Shown: positions 1-8,994, counted from the first letter of the stretch. The stretch: 64,000 nt of DNA from an uncultured Collinsella sp. (GCA_900758845.1 CAAESW010000009.1:1-64000), one strand, 5' to 3'. The notes: generated by a model not told the origin, from the letters alone. A program made the numbers and translations.

Positions 1-2182
1 CGCTGCGCTCGGAGCGCTCGCGACGCGGACGCTCACGGCGCTGGAAGTGCTCGCCGTCGCCCTCGGAAGCACCCTCGGCGCGAGCCGGGGCCTCGGGCTT
101 GTCAAGACGATCGAGCGAGATCTTGCCGCGATCGTCAACCTCGATGACGACGACCTTGACCTCGTCGCCCACGTTGAGGACGTCCTCAACCTTCTCCACG
201 CGGCCCTTGGCGACGCGAGAGATGTGCAGCAGGCCGTCCTTACCGGGCAGCAGGTTGACGAAGGCGCCGAAGGGCTGGATGGAGACCACGCGACCGGTGT
301 ACTCCTCGCCCGGCTCGGGAACCTTGATGATGAGCTTGATGCGCTCGACAGCCTGGTCCACGGACTCGCCGGTGCCGCCGACAAAGACGGTGCCGTCCTC
401 CTGGATGTCGACCGAAGCGCCGGTCTCATCCTGGATACCGCGGATGACCTTACCGCCGGAACCGATGACGTCGCGGATCTTGTCGGTCGGAACCTGGATG
501 GAGACGATGCGCGGAGCGGTGCTGCGCGTGGTGTGGCGCGGCTCGGGGATCACGTCGAGCATCTTCTGCAGGATGAAGGCGCGACCCTCCTTGGCCTGCT
601 GCAGAGCGCGGGCCAGGATGTCGAAGGTGAGGCCGGTGGCCTTGTTGTCCATCTGCAGGGCGGTGATGCCCTCGGTGGTGCCGGTGACCTTAAAGTCCAT
701 GTCGCCCAGGAAGTCCTCGAGACCCTGGATGTCGGACAGGACCACGGTCTTGCCCTCCTCCTGGATCAGGCCCATGGCGATACCGGAGACCGGGCGCTTA
801 ATGGGCACGCCGCCGTCCATAAGGGCGAGCGTGGAGCCGCAGGTCGAAGCCATCGAAGAGGAGCCGTTGGACTCCATGACCTCGGAGACGACGCGGATGG
901 CGTAGGGGAACTCGTTCTCGTCGGGAAGCACCGGAAGCAGAGCGCGCTCGGCCAGATTGCCATGGCCGATCTCGCGGCGCTTGGGGCTGCCCATGCGGCC
1001 GGTCTCGCCGGTGCAGAAAGGCGGGAAGTTGTAGTGGTGCATGTAGCGCTTGCCCTCGGTGGGCTCGATGGTATCCAGACGCTGGCCCTCGTTGAGCATA
1101 CCGAGCGACAGGACGGAGAGCACCTGGGTCTGGCCACGCTGGAACAGGCCGGAGCCGTGAACGAGCGGCAGGTAGTTGTCCTTCACCATGATGGGACGGA
1201 TCTCGTCGGCGGCACGGCCGTCGACGCGCTCACCGGTCTCGACGACCATGGTGCGCATGGCCTTCTTCTCGAGCTTCTTGAGCGCCACGGGGATCTCGCG
1301 CTCCCAAGCGGCCTGCTCCTGCTCGGTAAACTCGGCACGGATGGACTCCTTCAGAGCCTCGACCTTGCCGATACGGGAGAGCTTGTCGGCGTCGCGAAGG
1401 GCGGCTGCCATCTCGTCGTAGTGGGCGAAGATGCGCTCCTGGACCTCCTCGACGGGCTGGTCGAGCGGGTACTCCTTCTTGACGATGGGGCCGTTGACCT
1501 GCTCCCACTCGGCAACGAACTCGTCCTGAGCCTGGCAGAAAGCAGCAAGGGCCTCCTGGCCAAACTTCATGGCGGCGAGCATGTCGTCCTCGGAGATCTC
1601 CTCGGCGCCGGCCTCGACCATCGAGATGAAGTCGGCAGAGCCGCCCAGCTCCAGGTCCAGATCGGAGTTCTCGCGCTCCTCGTAGGTGGGGTTGACGATA
1701 AACTCGCCGGTCTCCACGTTACGGCCGATGCGCACGCAGGCAAGCGGACCCTCGAAGGGCACGCCGCCGAGCGTCATGGCCAGAGAAGCACCCATGACGT
1801 TGATGACGTCGAAGGGGTTGACCTGGTCGGCGACGAGCGAGGTGGCGACGATGTGCACCTCGTTGCGGAAGCCATCCGGGAAGCTCGGGCGAATCGGACG
1901 GTCGATCATGCGCGCGGCGAGCGTAGCCTTCTCACTGGGACGGCCCTCACGCTTGAGGTAGCCACCCGGGATGCGGCCGGCGGCGTACATCTTCTCGTTG
2001 AAGTCGACGGTCAGCGGGAAGAAGTCGTAGTTCTTACGCTCCTTGGAGACGACCACGGTGTCGAGCATCGTGGTGTCACCCTGCTTGACCAGGCAGGCGC
2101 CGGTGGCCTGCTTGGCAAGCTCGCCCGACTCAAAGGTGTAGGTCTTGCCGTACAGCTCAAAGGTCTTGGATACGAGTGTCAT
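1..2182 (-). CDS. pnp: Polyribonucleotide nucleotidyltransferase (PNPase), C-terminus cut by window edge
   Basis: Phosphorolytic 3'-5' exoribonuclease of mRNA decay, normally a trimer. Translation from ATG 2182 begins MTLVSKTFELYGKTYTFESG and runs through the first RNase PH core with the family motif GRIPGGYLKREGRPSEKA. Near the C-terminus are a KH domain (GSGGKVIRGI, about residues 567-624) and an S1 domain (PFGAFVNLLPG...GLLHISR, about 627-690). The frame then continues in a charged tail rich in Arg and Glu that is still open at base 1, so 727 codons are visible. The start is supported by AAAGGAGAACA just before the ATG. It lies downstream of rpsO on the same strand, the classic rpsO-pnp order, but a terminator and a structured leader separate the two. 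Identification is very secure; the length of the tail is unknown. Confidence 0.97.
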   Translation of the reverse strand, partial: MTLVSKTFELYGKTYTFESGELAKQATGACLVKQGDTTMLDTVVVSKERKNYDFFPLTVDFNEKMYAAGRIPGGYLKREGRPSEKATLAARMIDRPIRPSFPDGFRNEVHIVATSLVADQVNPFDVINVMGASLAMTLGGVPFEGPLACVRIGRNVETGEFIVNPTYEERENSDLDLELGGSADFISMVEAGAEEISEDDMLAAMKFGQEALAAFCQAQDEFVAEWEQVNGPIVKKEYPLDQPVEEVQERIFAHYDEMAAALRDADKLSRIGKVEALKESIRAEFTEQEQAAWEREIPVALKKLEKKAMRTMVVETGERVDGRAADEIRPIMVKDNYLPLVHGSGLFQRGQTQVLSVLSLGMLNEGQRLDTIEPTEGKRYMHHYNFPPFCTGETGRMGSPKRREIGHGNLAERALLPVLPDENEFPYAIRVVSEVMESNGSSSMASTCGSTLALMDGGVPIKRPVSGIAMGLIQEEGKTVVLSDIQGLEDFLGDMDFKVTGTTEGITALQMDNKATGLTFDILARALQQAKEGRAFILQKMLDVIPEPRHTTRSTAPRIVSIQVPTDKIRDVIGSGGKVIRGIQDETGASVDIQEDGTVFVGGTGESVDQAVERIKLIIKVPEPGEEYTGRVVSIQPFGAFVNLLPGKDGLLHISRVAKGRVEKVEDVLNVGDEVKVVVIEVDDRGKISLDRLDKPEAPARAEGASEGDGEHFQRRERPRRERSERS

Positions 2183-2193
2183 TGTTCTCCTTT

Positions 2194-2266
2194 ACCCCGC
2201 AGACCCCTTGCCTGCGGGCTTCTCATGTGACGCGGGCCCCCTGCCCCCGCCACGCTTCAGAGCGTG
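2194..2266 (-). promoter_or_regulatory. Structured 5' leader of pnp (two stem-loops)
   Basis: Between the rpsO terminator and the pnp ribosome-binding site lie two potential hairpins. One is a perfect 6-bp stem with a 4-nt loop (CACGCT/AGCGTG, 2251-2266). The other has 7-bp arms (CCCGCAG/CTGCGGG) around a 9-nt loop and ends just upstream of the Shine-Dalgarno sequence. In E. coli, PNPase represses its own synthesis through an RNase III-cut leader hairpin, so a similar role is plausible here. That role is inference; only the inverted repeats are seen. Confidence 0.4.
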
Positions 2267-2285
2267 ATTGTTCGCGCCCTTACAC

Positions 2286-2318
2286 AAAAAGAGCGCCCCG
2301 CTGCGCAGGACGCTCTTA
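2286..2318 (-). terminator. Rho-independent terminator after rpsO
   Basis: On the minus strand AAGAGCGTCC and GGGGCGCTCTT pair around a short loop and are followed by a run of five T. It sits 14 bases past the rpsO stop codon and before pnp, so it could end or attenuate rpsO transcripts. Confidence 0.8.
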
Positions 2319-2331
2319 GCATGTACAAATC

Positions 2332-2610
2332 CTACTGGATGTTGTCGCGGATGCCCAGAGCCTTGATGAGCTCACGGTACTCGACGATGTCGTTCTTCTT
2401 GATGTAGGAGAGAAGACGACGACGACGGCCGACGAGCATGAGCAGGCCACGACGGGTGTGGAAGTCCTTCTGGTGGGACTTCATGTGCTCGGTCAGCTCC
2501 TTGATGCGCTCGGACAGGATGGCGACCTGAACCTTGGGGTTGCCGGTGTCGACCGGGGTGTTACCGAACTGGGCAGTCAGCTCCGCCTTGCGCTCTTTGG
2601 AAACAGTCAT
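2332..2610 (-). CDS. rpsO: 30S ribosomal protein S15
   Basis: Primary 16S rRNA-binding protein of the small subunit platform. The 92-residue product starts MTVSKERKAELTAQFG and carries the S15 signature region (HTRRGLLMLVGRRRRLLSYI, residues 51-70). Length is close to the usual 89 residues. The ATG at 2610 is preceded by AAAGGTG with 5-base spacing; the longer in-frame extension upstream has no such site and no S15 similarity. It is followed by a terminator and then pnp. Confidence 0.97.
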   Translation of the reverse strand: MTVSKERKAELTAQFGNTPVDTGNPKVQVAILSERIKELTEHMKSHQKDFHTRRGLLMLVGRRRRLLSYIKKNDIVEYRELIKALGIRDNIQ

Positions 2611-2748
2611 TGTTTCACCTTTCGTTTTACGTCGCCCGCGGGCGACTCGATTCGCCTCGGACTGGGAAGCCGCCGGTGGAGCGAGCAACCAAGGTCGAGG
2701 TACCAACAGGTCGGCATGATACCACAAGCAGCCCGCGCCTGCGCATCA

Positions 2749-3498
2749 TCACCGACCCAACATGAATTCCATCGCACGGAGGCGTTGATCGGTGTGCGTC
2801 GCAGCCCACACATGCGAAAGCCCGAGCAGGAATGCCGCCGTATGCGGGTCGATTCGCTCGGCCATGAGCGCATCGAAGGTCATGGACATGAGGGCGCGCA
2901 GCCATGCGGTCTCACCGGTCGACACCAGTTCGGCACCTGGAACGCTCGACGCGCACGACCCGCACATGAGACCGCCCGCCTGGGGTGAAAAATACGACAG
3001 CATGGGGTCTCCGCACAGCACGCAGGCCGAAAAATCGGGTCGATAGCCAACGTGCGACAGCAGCTTAAAGACATATGCCGCCACAAGTAGGTCCATATGC
3101 GCCGTGTCAAGCCCGCTGCCCACCAGGGCAAGCGCTCGCTGCGTGATGGCAAAGGTAAACGGGTCCTCGGCGTCCTCGAACGAGCACACGCGCGCAACCT
3201 CGGCGATCGCGCTTGCGGCGCAGGTCGTCTCGTAATCGGGCGCAGCGCCGAGCGGCGCCTCCATAAGCTCGGCCTGGGAAACCACGTCGAGTGACCGTCC
3301 ATGTGCGAGCAGCATATCGACCGTACAGAACAGCTCGCAGCGCGCAGCCAGGCGTCCGCCGGGTTTGCGGGCGCCCTTTGCCACGGCACGAACCTGCCGC
3401 CCCCGCTCGTCAAGCATCGTCAAGATCAGGTCGGTCTCTTTGAGCTTCGTCTTGTCGAGGACGAGCACCTTGGTGCGATATGTCCGGGAGCCTGCCAT
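2749..3498 (-). CDS. recO: DNA repair protein RecO
   Basis: RecFOR-pathway mediator that helps load RecA on SSB-coated single-stranded DNA. The 249-residue protein starts MAGSRTYRTKVLVLDKTKLK, matching the N-terminal OB-fold of RecO, with KGARKPGGRLAARCELF following. A zinc-ribbon-like Cys cluster (CVLCG...MCGSC, about residues 159-182) lies in the C-terminal half. It follows era after a 15-base gap, a very common era-recO pairing. The ATG has AAGGA about 10 bases upstream. Confidence 0.93.
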   Translation of the reverse strand: MAGSRTYRTKVLVLDKTKLKETDLILTMLDERGRQVRAVAKGARKPGGRLAARCELFCTVDMLLAHGRSLDVVSQAELMEAPLGAAPDYETTCAASAIAEVARVCSFEDAEDPFTFAITQRALALVGSGLDTAHMDLLVAAYVFKLLSHVGYRPDFSACVLCGDPMLSYFSPQAGGLMCGSCASSVPGAELVSTGETAWLRALMSMTFDALMAERIDPHTAAFLLGLSHVWAATHTDQRLRAMEFMLGR

Positions 3499-3513
3499 GC
3501 GCGCCGCGCGTCC

Positions 3514-4590
3514 TTAGTCCTCGGCGTTGTAGCCAAAGCGGCGAATCTGGGCCTCGTCGTCACGCCAGCCGGCCTTGACCTTCACGTCCAGCTCCAAAAA
3601 GACCTGCGTGCCAAAAATGCGTTCAAGATCGCGTCGGGCGTCGATACCGATATGCTTGATCATCTCGCCGCCCTTGCCGATGATGATGCCCTTTTGGCCC
3701 TCGCGCTCGACGTAAATGGTGGCGTGCACGCGCAGCACCTTCTTGGTCTGCTCGAGCGCATCGCAGATCACGCCAACGGAGTGCGGAATCTCATCACGGG
3801 TGCGGCGCAAGACCTTCTCGCGCACAAACTCGGCAACGAGCGTCTCATCGGAAGCGTCAGTACCCATGTCCTCGGGGAACCAACGCGGACCCTCAGGCAA
3901 AAAGTGCGCAACGGTCTCTATAAAGGCATCGACGTTGAAGTTCTTAACCGACGACGTCACAATCTCGTCGTCATATTCCATAAGCTCGTGGGCAGCCTTA
4001 AGCTGCTCCATGACCTGTGCGGGGTCGGCCTCATCGGCCTTGGTGAGCACCAGGACCTTCTTGCAACGAGCGCATCTGACACGCTCGGCAACCCAGGCGT
4101 CTCCCCTGCCGATGGGCTTGGTGGCATCAATCAAAAACGCGACGACGTCGACATCGTTCAACTCGAACAGTGCGCTCTTGTTGAGCTCGGACCCCAGGCC
4201 GTCCTTGGGCTTATGAATACCCGGGGTATCGACAAAGACCAGCTGGTAGCCGGGACGGTTGACGACGGCGCGCATGCGACGGCGGGTCGTCTGTGCCACC
4301 GGCGAGGTGATGGCGACCTTTTTGCCATAGCAGGCGTTGAGCAGCGTGGACTTGCCGGCGTTGGGGCGTCCGACCAGGGCTACGAAGCCGCTGCGAAAAC
4401 CGGGTTCAACGTCGCCAAAGCCCGCGAGGCTATCGTCCTCGTCGCACAGGGCGTCGAGCTCCTCGTCGCTCATGCCCTCAAACGGATCGAATTCCTCGAC
4501 TTCCTCGTATGCTTCGGCCGCTTCGGCATCCGCCGCATCCAGGACCTCGTCGTCCAAAATTTCATCGATAGGCTGCATAGTGTCGGACAT
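3514..4590 (-). CDS. era: GTPase Era with acidic N-terminal extension
   Basis: Essential GTPase that binds the 3' end of 16S rRNA during 30S maturation. G1 is GRPNAGKS (residues 74-81), G3 is DTPG and G4 is TKAD. The C-terminal KH domain carries GIIIGKGGEMIKHIG near residue 300. At 358 residues it is about 60 longer than typical Era. The first 64 residues hold 26 Asp/Glu and no Lys or Arg. The start at ATG 4590 has AAAGGG upstream, so the extension looks genuinely translated. It sits in the ybeY-dgkA-era-recO cluster. Confidence 0.95.
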   Translation of the reverse strand: MSDTMQPIDEILDDEVLDAADAEAAEAYEEVEEFDPFEGMSDEELDALCDEDDSLAGFGDVEPGFRSGFVALVGRPNAGKSTLLNACYGKKVAITSPVAQTTRRRMRAVVNRPGYQLVFVDTPGIHKPKDGLGSELNKSALFELNDVDVVAFLIDATKPIGRGDAWVAERVRCARCKKVLVLTKADEADPAQVMEQLKAAHELMEYDDEIVTSSVKNFNVDAFIETVAHFLPEGPRWFPEDMGTDASDETLVAEFVREKVLRRTRDEIPHSVGVICDALEQTKKVLRVHATIYVEREGQKGIIIGKGGEMIKHIGIDARRDLERIFGTQVFLELDVKVKAGWRDDEAQIRRFGYNAED

Positions 4591-4602
4591 GAAAATCCCT
4601 TT

Positions 4603-4980
4603 CTAGATAAAGCCGAGCGCGTGGGCAAATACCAGCAAGCCCACAATCGCGGCGGTGATGGAAAGAACGTATACGGAGGCGGCGGCGATATCCTTCGCGC
4701 GCTTTGCCAGCGGATGGAGCTCCTGGGTCGCCAGATCGACAATCGCCTCCATGGCGGTGTTGCATAGCTCGCCGTGAATCACCAGGCCACAACAGATGAT
4801 AATCGTGGCCCACTCGGCAATGTCGAGCCCCACGATGCAGCCGGCAATGACGGTGCACACGCCCGCAACGAGCATGACCTTAATATTGCGCTCGGTCTTG
4901 ACGGCGGTGACGAAGCCCTCCATGGCGTAGGAGAACGACTTTAAGAAGGACGGATGGTCCTTGTTCGATCCGGGAATCAT
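4603..4980 (-). CDS. dgkA: Diacylglycerol/undecaprenol kinase family protein
   Basis: Small integral membrane lipid kinase. In Gram-positive bacteria this family mostly phosphorylates undecaprenol for cell-wall lipid carrier recycling. The 125-residue product has an amphipathic N-terminus, about three membrane segments and the family motif GELCNTAMEAIVDLA (about residues 70-84) with the catalytic Glu/Asn. The ATG has GGAG 6 bases upstream, and that site overlaps the end of ybeY, suggesting coupling. Which lipid it uses cannot be read from the sequence. Confidence 0.9.
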   Translation of the reverse strand: MIPGSNKDHPSFLKSFSYAMEGFVTAVKTERNIKVMLVAGVCTVIAGCIVGLDIAEWATIIICCGLVIHGELCNTAMEAIVDLATQELHPLAKRAKDIAAASVYVLSITAAIVGLLVFAHALGFI

Positions 4981-4989
4981 AGACGGCTC

Positions 4990-5499
4990 CTAGTCGTGGG
5001 CGTGGTTGGTGATGGGGCCGACGTGGACCAGCTTGGGGTCCTCGCCGCGCTCGAGCGCCAGATCGCGCAGGATGGCGTCCTCGCGGGCCTCCATGACCTC
5101 GGCCTCGTCGTCCTCGATATGGTCATACCCCAGCAGGTGCAGCATGCCATGCACGAGCATCAGGCGGCACTCGTCGGCAGGGGCATTGCCAAAGCCGGGG
5201 GCCTGACGGGCAATGACTTGCGGGGCCAGGATGATATCGCCAAGCTCAAGCGTCTCGTCGGCGGGAATATCCTCGTCAAAGGCCGAGTCGCATTCAAACG
5301 AGAGGACATCGGTGGTGCGGTCGATACCGCGCCACTCGTGGTTGAGCTCGTGCATCTCGTCCTCGTCGACATACGAAAGGGAAATCTCGACTTCACGCTC
5401 AACGCCTTCGGCGGCAAGCACGACCTCGCAGATGTGTTCTACCTCCTGCGCGTCGAGCAGCGTATCGAGCTCGGCATCGTTGCTGATCAATACACTCAA
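4990..5499 (-). CDS. ybeY: Endoribonuclease YbeY (16S rRNA maturation)
   Basis: Zinc-dependent endoribonuclease used in 16S rRNA 3' end maturation and ribosome quality control. The metal motif HGMLHLLGYDH gives the three histidines H117, H121 and H127. The start is TTG 5499, which overlaps the phoH stop as TTGA and has AAAGGAG 5 bases upstream, so it is translationally coupled to phoH. Length of 169 residues is normal. The ybeY-phoH pair is conserved across bacteria. Confidence 0.95.
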   Translation of the reverse strand: MSVLISNDAELDTLLDAQEVEHICEVVLAAEGVEREVEISLSYVDEDEMHELNHEWRGIDRTTDVLSFECDSAFDEDIPADETLELGDIILAPQVIARQAPGFGNAPADECRLMLVHGMLHLLGYDHIEDDEAEVMEAREDAILRDLALERGEDPKLVHVGPITNHAHD

Positions 5500-6482
5500 C
5501 GGGACTCCTTTCGGTCGCGCGGGCGCTGCTCGCGCACGTCATCATAAGCATCATATGCCTCGACGATACGTCCCACCAAGGCATGGCGCACCACGTCGGC
5601 ACGCTCGAGGTGCGAAAATGCGACATCATCGACACGGCCCAAAATCTTCTCGACATCCGCCAAGCCACCACGACGACCCACCAGGTCACGCTGGCTCAGG
5701 TCGCCGGTAATCACGAACTTGGAGTTGAAGCCCAGGCGCGTCAGGAACATCTTCATCTGCTCGGGCGTGGTATTTTGTGCCTCGTCGAGCACCACGAAGG
5801 CATCACTCAGCGTGCGGCCGCGCATGTAGGCAAGCGGGGCGATCTCGATCACGCCGCGCTCCATAAGCTCATCGGTGCGCTCGTGATCCATCATGTCAAA
5901 AAGGGCGTCGTAAAGCGGACGCATGTAGGGATCGATCTTTTCCTCGAGGGTGCCGGGCAAAAAGCCCAGATTCTCCCCCGCCTCGACAACCGGACGCGTC
6001 AAGATCAGACGGCCCACCTCGTGACGCTTGAGCGCGGCAACGGCGAGCGCCATGGCCAGATAGGTCTTACCGGTGCCGGCAGGACCCAGGCCAAACGTGA
6101 TGGTATGCGTGCGGATGGCATCCACATAGCGCTTTTGGCCGAGCGTCTTGGGGCGAATGACGCGGCCGCGATACGAAAGCAGCACGTCATCGCGAAGCGA
6201 CGTAGCCTCGTGCTCACCGTCGCGCAAGACGGCCAGGCAGCGAGAGACATCGTCGGCAGACAGCGTGCGCCCGGCGGCCGCCTCGCGAAAAGCGTGCTCG
6301 AAAAAGCGCGCCACGAGTTCGACCTCGTCCGGGTCGCCGCTCACGGAGATGCTATCGCCACGGGCGACCACATGAGCGCGAACCAAACTCTCGAGCGCAC
6401 GAAGGACGCCGTCGCCGGCGCCCAAAACGCGCGAGGGATCAATCCCCTCGGGAACGGTAAGTCTAATCTTCGAGGCTTCCAT
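5496..6482 (-). CDS. PhoH-like ATPase (PhoH/YbeZ family)
   Basis: Cytosolic P-loop ATPase related to YbeZ, thought to work with YbeY on RNA. Translation from ATG 6482 starts MEASKIRLTVPEGIDPSRVL and gives 328 residues. Walker A is GPAGTGKTYLAMA, and the Walker B-type segment reads DAFVVLDEAQNTTP. The start is chosen because GGGAGGTTC lies directly upstream; an in-frame extension above it has no such site and overlaps mtaB. The gene overlaps the mtaB stop by 20 bases and the ybeY start by 3. Confidence 0.93.
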   Translation of the reverse strand: MEASKIRLTVPEGIDPSRVLGAGDGVLRALESLVRAHVVARGDSISVSGDPDEVELVARFFEHAFREAAAGRTLSADDVSRCLAVLRDGEHEATSLRDDVLLSYRGRVIRPKTLGQKRYVDAIRTHTITFGLGPAGTGKTYLAMALAVAALKRHEVGRLILTRPVVEAGENLGFLPGTLEEKIDPYMRPLYDALFDMMDHERTDELMERGVIEIAPLAYMRGRTLSDAFVVLDEAQNTTPEQMKMFLTRLGFNSKFVITGDLSQRDLVGRRGGLADVEKILGRVDDVAFSHLERADVVRHALVGRIVEAYDAYDDVREQRPRDRKESR

Positions 6483-7755
6483 GAACCTCCCTGCGTGCAT
6501 GGACCAAGCCGGAATCATCGACTCCGATGATAGCAACATCGAGCAGGCACGGGGCTGTAAGTCCACAGGTATCGTCAAGACGGGCATGATGGAACGAGCC
6601 GAGCGTCAGGTTGTCACCATACTCGAGCACGGCACGCTCGACCGTGCCCACGCGACGACGAGCGTCGGCAATAGCGAGCTCCTGTGCGGCGGCCCGCATA
6701 CGGCGGCTGCGCTCGGCCATAACCTCGGGTGGCACCTGGTCGGGCATGTCGGCAGCAAGGGTACCGGGACGCTTGCTGTAGCGGAACACGTGCATACGCG
6801 AGAAACCCACACGGCGGCACAGCGCCAGCGATTCCTCGAACTCCTCGTCCGTCTCACCAGGAAAACCGACGATGACATCGCACGAAAGGGACGCCTGGGG
6901 CAAGATGGCACGAATCATACGCACCGTGTCCTCAAAGGCCTCGGCGCTATAGGGACGGCCCATGCGATGCAGGGTCGCCGTGCAACCGGACTGCACGGGC
7001 AGGTGCAAAAACGGGGCGATACGCTGCGGATAGCGCGCCATAACCTTAAGCAGGCGCTCGGAGATATCCATGGGCTCGACCGAGGAAATGCGCACATGCG
7101 GAATAGACGTGCGCTCCATGATGGCCTCGAGCAGCTCATCGATTTCGACGTGCTCGTCGGTCGCGCTCTTGCCATCGTAGGCACCCAGGTTCACACCGGT
7201 CAGCACCACCTCGGGCACGCCGGCCTCCTGGGCCTCGCGAACTTGCTCGAGCACGGACTCGACGGGCACGGAGCGCTCGGGGCCGCGTGCCTTCCACACA
7301 ATGCAATAGGTGCAGCGATGGTTGCAGCCGTCCTGAATCTTCACGCCCAGGCGAGAGCGACCGAGCGCATCGACCACCTCGCCATCGCTGCAGGCGGGAA
7401 CGCTATCGGATTCGACACCCAGCACCTCGCAGACGCGCTCGGCGACGTCAATCTTGGACGGCTCGGCGATCACGCGATCGGAGAGCTCCAGCAACTCCTC
7501 GGGATGCAGGTTGACGACGCAGCCGGTTACGACCACGTAAGGCTCGCCCGGATAGGCCAGCGCATGACGGACGGCCTTACGGGTCTTGGCCTCGGCCTCG
7601 CCCGTAACGGCACAGGTGTTAATGACGATCAGATCGGCATCCTGGGGCTCCACAATAGCAAATCCCAGGCGCATAAGATCGGCAGTGATACGGTCAGACT
7701 CAACCCGGTTGACGCGGCAGCCGAGGTTGACAACGGAAATATGGGGTGCGAGCAC
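6463..7755 (-). CDS. mtaB: tRNA t6A37 methylthiotransferase MtaB (radical SAM)
   Basis: Adds a methylthio group to N6-threonylcarbamoyladenosine 37 of ANN-decoding tRNAs. The N-terminal UPF0004 domain has the three Fe-S cysteines C13, C48 and C79. The radical SAM motif CNHRCTYC gives C144, C148 and C151, and a TRAM-like C-terminus follows. The NLGCRVN N-terminus fits the MtaB subgroup rather than MiaB. The start is GTG 7755 with AAGGAG upstream, ten bases after dnaJ, so it is probably co-transcribed with it. Confidence 0.92.
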   Translation of the reverse strand: MLAPHISVVNLGCRVNRVESDRITADLMRLGFAIVEPQDADLIVINTCAVTGEAEAKTRKAVRHALAYPGEPYVVVTGCVVNLHPEELLELSDRVIAEPSKIDVAERVCEVLGVESDSVPACSDGEVVDALGRSRLGVKIQDGCNHRCTYCIVWKARGPERSVPVESVLEQVREAQEAGVPEVVLTGVNLGAYDGKSATDEHVEIDELLEAIMERTSIPHVRISSVEPMDISERLLKVMARYPQRIAPFLHLPVQSGCTATLHRMGRPYSAEAFEDTVRMIRAILPQASLSCDVIVGFPGETDEEFEESLALCRRVGFSRMHVFRYSKRPGTLAADMPDQVPPEVMAERSRRMRAAAQELAIADARRRVGTVERAVLEYGDNLTLGSFHHARLDDTCGLTAPCLLDVAIIGVDDSGLVHARREVHGSLED

Positions 7756-7764
7756 GCGGGCTCC

Positions 7765-8913
7765 TTAATCGAGGATATCGTCGAGGGCACTCTTGATACG
7801 GTCGGTCACCGACTTCTTACCGGAAGCGACGTCATCGCCCATCTCATCGGCAAAAGCACGGAGCAGCTCGCGTTGCTTATTGGAAAGATTGGTGGGAACG
7901 ACCACGCGCAGTTGAACGACCAGGCGGCCACGCGAACCGCCACCGCCAATGCGCGGCATGCCGTAATTATTGACGCTCACGGTGTCGCCGTACTGGGCGC
8001 CGGCGGGAACCGTCACCTTAACGACCTCGTCGGGCATAATGCCCTCGACCTCGATCTCGCAGCCGAGCGCAGCCTGCGCAATCGAGATATCGCTCACCAG
8101 GTACAAGTCGTCATCGTTGCGCTTAAAGCGCTCATGGTCGGCAACACGCACGTTGACAATCAGGTCGCCCGAGGGCTCGCCGCGAAGGCCGGCCTCGCCA
8201 AAGCCGCTCACGCGCAGCTGGCGACCGGTCGAAACGCCGGCGGGAATATCGATGTCGATCTTTTCGTGCGAAGGCGTGCGGCCCTGACCGTCGCAGGTCT
8301 CGCAGGGATGGTCGATAACCGTACCCTCGCCATGGCAGTCGGGGCAAGGCGAGGAAGACTGAACCTGGCCCAGGAACGAACGCTGAACCGTCGTGACATA
8401 GCCCGTACCGTGGCAGCGGCCGCACTGCTTTTCCTGTGCGCCCTCTGCCCTACCGGTGCCATTACAGTCCTCGCAAGGAGCAAGGCGGTCATAACTGATC
8501 GTCTTTTTGCAGCCGAGCGCCGCCTCCTCAAGGGTCACCGAAAGCGAGATGGCCATGTCACGTCCGCGACGACGCTCACGACGGCTGCGGGCGCCACCGC
8601 CGGCACCGCCGCCAAAGAACGACGAGAACAAGTCGTCCATGCCCATGCCACCAAAGATATCGTTGATATCGACGTAACCCGAACCACCAGGGCCGTCAGC
8701 AGTGCCGTAACGGTCGTAGTTAGCACGCTTCTGCTCATCGGAAAGAACGGAATAGGCCTCGTTGAGCTCCTTGAACTTGGCCTCGGCCTCGGGGTCGTCC
8801 GAAACATCCGGATGTACGGTACGGGCCTTCTTTAGAAACGCACGCTTAATCGTCCGCGCGTCGGCATCCTTGTCGACGCCAAGCACCTCGTAGTAATCCC
8901 TATTTTCCGACAC
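7765..8913 (-). CDS. dnaJ: Chaperone protein DnaJ (canonical copy)
   Basis: Hsp40 co-chaperone of DnaK. From GTG 8913 the protein begins VSENRDYYEVLGVDKDADAR and is 382 residues. It has the J domain with HPD, a Gly-rich linker, and four zinc repeats (CEDCNGTG, CGRCHGTG, CPDCHGEG, CETCDGQG). Both C-terminal substrate-binding domains and the dimerisation tail are present. GGAAGGA sits 7 bases before the GTG. It follows a second DnaJ-like gene in tandem. No grpE, dnaK or CIRCE element is visible nearby. Confidence 0.95.
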   Translation of the reverse strand: MSENRDYYEVLGVDKDADARTIKRAFLKKARTVHPDVSDDPEAEAKFKELNEAYSVLSDEQKRANYDRYGTADGPGGSGYVDINDIFGGMGMDDLFSSFFGGGAGGGARSRRERRRGRDMAISLSVTLEEAALGCKKTISYDRLAPCEDCNGTGRAEGAQEKQCGRCHGTGYVTTVQRSFLGQVQSSSPCPDCHGEGTVIDHPCETCDGQGRTPSHEKIDIDIPAGVSTGRQLRVSGFGEAGLRGEPSGDLIVNVRVADHERFKRNDDDLYLVSDISIAQAALGCEIEVEGIMPDEVVKVTVPAGAQYGDTVSVNNYGMPRIGGGGSRGRLVVQLRVVVPTNLSNKQRELLRAFADEMGDDVASGKKSVTDRIKSALDDILD

Positions 8914-8952
8914 GACCGAATCCTTCCGACTTTCATTATTGTCACAGTGCGT

Positions 8953-8967
8953 CCTATACCCAAGCTG
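8953..8967 (-). promoter_or_regulatory. Candidate promoter of dnaJ
   Basis: Minus-strand GCTTGGGTATAGG gives a -10-like TATAGG about 40 bases before the dnaJ start. GCTYGGGTA is shared with candidate promoters upstream of the DnaJ paralogue and lepA. No convincing -35 is seen. Confidence 0.3.
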
Positions 8968-8994
8968 GGCCGACCGCAAACAGAGGGTTTGATG

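Noticed and set aside
47..2230. A 727-codon open frame on the plus strand opposite pnp
   Set aside because: It is antisense to a clearly conserved gene. High third-position GC on the coding strand keeps the opposite frame open, and the translation is low-complexity Leu/Gly/Asp/His with no domain.
8914..8994. CIRCE or HAIR heat-shock operator before dnaJ
   Set aside because: Neither TTAGCACTC-N9-GAGTGCTAA nor CTTGAGT-N7-ACTCAAG is present before either dnaJ gene.
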